Origin: Pigmentiphaga sp. NML080357
GTDB lineage: Bacteria > Pseudomonadota > Gammaproteobacteria > Burkholderiales > Burkholderiaceae_B
Length of the DNA: 64,000 nucleotides
NCBI RefSeq assembly: GCF_002188465.1
Contig: NZ_NINW01000045.1
Location: 1-64,000, forward strand
Direction: 5' to 3'
Part shown: one piece after another, positions 61,805 to 64,000 of the stretch
Layout: each line of letters begins with the position of its first letter
Position numbering within the stretch: position 1 is the first letter of the stretch
Translations under genes and position numbers: made by a program
Notes under the pieces: generated by a model
Database searches by the model: none
Told to the model about the DNA's origin: nothing
The model's input: only the letters and a program-made list of their open reading frames with translations

Positions 61805-62875
61805 TCAGGCCGAGCGGCGGATCACGCCTACGCCCGGGGCGTCCGGCACGTACAGGTATCCGTCCTCGACTTTCAGGCCTTCGAAGGGATCGTTCAGCAA
61901 TTTCTGGAACTCGGCCAGTTCGCAGGCATATGTGATGTTGGGCAGCGCGGCGGCCAGGTGCAGGGCGTGGGCGGCGAGCAGCTGGCTGCCGACGTTCGCT
62001 CCCATCCGGCATCCCAGGTGCGCCACCTCGCAGATCCGCGCGGCGGCCTGCACCGCTCGCAATCCGCCCATCTTGGGCAACTTCAGGCTCACGGCGTTGA
62101 TGGAACGGCTGGCGGCCAGCCGGTAGGTCGACGAGGCATCGTATGCGCTCTCGTCGGCCTCGATGGCGATGCTGGACGCGCGTGTGACGTCCTGCAGCCC
62201 GTCGACATCGTCCGCCCGGACCGGCTGCTCGATGATGTCGACATCGAACTCCACCGCCCGCTGCGCGAAGACGATGGCGTCCTTGGCGCGATACGACTGG
62301 TTCGGATCGGCCACCAGCCGCACCTCGTCCCCCACCTGCCGCCGCACCGCGCGCAGCCGCTCGATGTCCTCGCGCACATTGCCGCCCACCTTGAGCTTCA
62401 GGTGCCGATAGCCCTGGTCCACGAGACGCTGCGCCCGCTCGGCCATCTCGGGCGGGACCTTCAATCCCAGCATGCGGCAGATCGCGATGCGGTCGGTGGT
62501 CTTGCCGCCGAGCAGTTCGTACAGCGGCACCCCCAGCAGCCGCGCCTTCAGATCGTGCAGGGCGCAGTCGATGGCGGCCTTGGCCGGATTGTTGCCCGCC
62601 AAGGCGGCATGCACGCGCGCCAGATTGGCCTCGATCGCCATTGCATCCTGGCCTACCACGGCGGGACACATGCGCTGCAACGCCCCTTCCACGCCGGGCG
62701 CGGTCGCCGCCAGGTGGGGAAAGGCGGCCGCGTAGCCCCACCCCTGCGTGCCATCCTCCGCGGTCAAGGTCAGAACGCAGGCGTCGTTGGTGGGATAGGC
62801 CTGGCCAGCGAATTTCCAGTTGGGGTCCTCATCGGGCAAGGTCAGGCGCTCGATGGCGAAAGATTTGATCTGCAA
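61805..62875 (-). CDS. Enolase-superfamily enzyme (MR/MLE, MLE-type subgroup)
   Basis: A 356-aa member of the mandelate racemase/muconate-lactonising family. The KXK catalytic motif is in RHLKLKVGGNV (about 155-165). Metal ligands are in VADPNQSY, IIEQPV and ADESAYD. The opposite-face base is a Lys in VSLKLPKMGG, the pattern of the MLE/dipeptide-epimerase subgroup rather than true mandelate racemase, which uses a His. The start is uncertain: a TTG at 62875 with CGGAG upstream is favoured over a TTG at 62923. It probably lactonises, epimerises or isomerises a catabolic acid. Divergent LysR nearby. Confidence 0.83.
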   Translation of the reverse strand: MQIKSFAIERLTLPDEDPNWKFAGQAYPTNDACVLTLTAEDGTQGWGYAAAFPHLAATAPGVEGALQRMCPAVVGQDAMAIEANLARVHAALAGNNPAKAAIDCALHDLKARLLGVPLYELLGGKTTDRIAICRMLGLKVPPEMAERAQRLVDQGYRHLKLKVGGNVREDIERLRAVRRQVGDEVRLVADPNQSYRAKDAIVFAQRAVEFDVDIIEQPVRADDVDGLQDVTRASSIAIEADESAYDASSTYRLAASRSINAVSLKLPKMGGLRAVQAAARICEVAHLGCRMGANVGSQLLAAHALHLAAALPNITYACELAEFQKLLNDPFEGLKVEDGYLYVPDAPGVGVIRRSA

Positions 62876-63006
62876 GGCGCGCTCCGGCGACACATGGACA
62901 CGGCCCACTCTATCAGCGCGCAAGCCGTGCGATCATTCGGATTCGGGCGCCCGGCCAAACCAAACGGTTATGGGCCGGCGCACCGTCATCCGTCGTTGAG
63001 GCCCGC

Positions 63007-63969
63007 ATGGAAATCGAGCGTTCGATCGAGCGCGTGCTGACCACCCAGGTCAAGCTGCGACACCTGCTCATGTTCAAGACCGTTGCCGAGCGCGGCGCGG
63101 TGTCGCGTGCGGCCGAGGCCCTGCACATGTCCCAGCCCGCAGTCTCCAAGACCATCCATGAACTGGAGTCGCTGCTGGGCGAGCGGCTGCTCGAACGCAC
63201 CGCCAAGGGTGTCGTTCCCACGGTGTTCGGCAGCCACGTGCTGCGCTATGCCAACTCACTGCATGCGGAACTCAAGCGCGCGGCCGAGGAACTGACGGCT
63301 TTACGCCAAGGCGCGGCCGGCAAGCTTGCGATCGGCAGCTACATGGTGGCCCTGCCATCGCTGCTACCGCGGGCCTTGTCGATATTCTTCGGCAGCGGCG
63401 ACGCCACGCGCATCTCGGTGGTGGACGGCAGCAAGGAAAAGCTCCTGAGCGGGTTGCAGGCCGGAGAGATCGATCTCGTCGTGGGACGCATGTCGGAGCA
63501 GGAAGGACACGGCCAGATCCGGCAGATCCCGCTGTACTTCGAACCTATCGTGCTGGTGGCGGGGCGGCAGAATCCGCTGGCGGGCAAGCCCGCGCCCACG
63601 CCCGCCGACCTGGCTGCGCAGGAATGGATCATGCCCCACGCCAGCAGCGTGGCGCGCGCCCCCATCCAGATGTTCTTCGCGCGCGAGGGCCTCGACTTTC
63701 CCAGCCGCGTCGTGGAGACGCTGTCGTTTCCGTTGATACGGGCCCTGCTCCTGCAACGCGACATGGTCGCCGCCCTGCCATGGCAAATCGTGCAGGCCGA
63801 CATCGAGCAGGGCGCGCTGGTGAAGCTGCCCATGGACATCGGCTATCCCGCCCTGCCCGTTGGCATCATCACCAATGCCCACGACAACCTCTCGGCCGCC
63901 GCGCTGCGCATGGTCGAGAGCCTGCGGCAAGCCGCCGGGGAGCTCTATCACCGGCCGCCGGCGCAATAG
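63007..63969 (+). CDS. LysR-family transcriptional regulator
   Basis: A 320-aa LysR protein with an N-terminal winged helix-turn-helix at about residues 15-75 (VAERGAVSRAAEALHMSQPAVSKTIHELESLLGERLLER). The effector-binding domain begins GKLAIGSYMVALPSLLPRAL (about 105). It resembles the GbpR/PcaQ-like group because of the 14-residue extension before the HTH (MEIERSIERVLTTQVKLRH). It is divergent from the enolase-superfamily gene, the usual arrangement for control of that operon. The effector is unknown. Confidence 0.92.
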   Translation: MEIERSIERVLTTQVKLRHLLMFKTVAERGAVSRAAEALHMSQPAVSKTIHELESLLGERLLERTAKGVVPTVFGSHVLRYANSLHAELKRAAEELTALRQGAAGKLAIGSYMVALPSLLPRALSIFFGSGDATRISVVDGSKEKLLSGLQAGEIDLVVGRMSEQEGHGQIRQIPLYFEPIVLVAGRQNPLAGKPAPTPADLAAQEWIMPHASSVARAPIQMFFAREGLDFPSRVVETLSFPLIRALLLQRDMVAALPWQIVQADIEQGALVKLPMDIGYPALPVGIITNAHDNLSAAALRMVESLRQAAGELYHRPPAQ

Positions 63970-64000
63970 CGCCTGGCCTCAGTTCCCTTCGGCAGTGGCG

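Noticed and set aside
61805-62875. Naming the enolase-superfamily gene mandelate racemase
   Set aside because: It has the KXK plus Lys (SLKLPKMGG) pattern of the MLE subgroup and not the His base of mandelate racemase, so it cannot be used as direct proof of a mandelate pathway.

Overview
The window is a GC-rich proteobacterial chromosome segment, most likely from the Alcaligenaceae (Bordetella/Achromobacter type). The evidence is a BpH1-like lysine/alanine repeat histone, four Bug/TctC-type tripartite tricarboxylate transporter (TTT) receptors, the rplU-rpmA-obgE and accB-accC-prmA blocks, and many aromatic-catabolism genes with FCD-type GntR regulators. The genus is inferred from gene content only.

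Region 1 (1-32993) is mostly housekeeping. It holds obgE (cut by the window edge), rpmA, rplU, ispB, tRNA-Pro(CGG), a YjbQ protein, a CNP1-like lipoprotein, rppH, proS and a Bug receptor. A four-gene Mla/Mce lipid-transport operon (STAS-MlaE, ATPase, MCE protein, lipoprotein) follows, then ffh, a cytochrome-assembly-like membrane protein, a small membrane zinc-ribbon protein, ampD and nrdAB. The nrdA promoter carries a convincing pair of NrdR boxes and a small leader ORF. Next come the H1-like histone, yggT, a SlyB-like lipoprotein, a PfkB kinase, a zinc-ribbon/DUF3426 protein, prmA, accC, accB, aroQ, a TlpA-like thioredoxin, an uncharacterised protein, mpl, a YqiA-like esterase and an RNase II-family exonuclease.

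Region 2 (33004-38980) is a small catabolic island. A GntR regulator, a RidA/2-aminomuconate-deaminase-like protein, an arylformamidase-like hydrolase, a flavin monooxygenase and a Bug receptor lie on the minus strand. A VOC protein and a D-2-hydroxyacid dehydrogenase are divergent from them. The set suggests breakdown of a nitrogen-containing aromatic; the substrate is unknown.

Region 3 (38998-43989) returns to core functions: a TonB-like protein, aroE, mtgA and mgtE. A 102-bp tandem array lies between aroE and mtgA. The mgtE leader looks like a transcription attenuator with a proline- and rare-codon-rich leader ORF. A dispersed hairpin repeat occurs four times in the window.

Region 4 (44191-63969) is a large aromatic-catabolism island. 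It has three tandem RraA-family proteins (one a good CHA/HMG aldolase candidate), a LigB-type extradiol dioxygenase, an FMN alpha-hydroxyacid dehydrogenase, a GST, a G3E metallochaperone GTPase and a LigJ-like hydratase. It also has two paralogous Rieske oxygenase alpha subunits, a lone beta subunit, a ThDP enzyme, an MLE-subgroup enolase-superfamily enzyme, two Bug receptors, two GntR regulators, a LysR regulator and a porin remnant. Together these resemble a Rieske oxygenase feeding a protocatechuate 4,5-cleavage-like lower pathway, possibly with an alpha-hydroxy acid/2-oxoacid decarboxylation upper branch. A CATACTGTATG palindrome recurs at promoters across this island and an identical 20-bp AT-rich site flanks one GntR gene, so two operator families can be proposed directly from the sequence.
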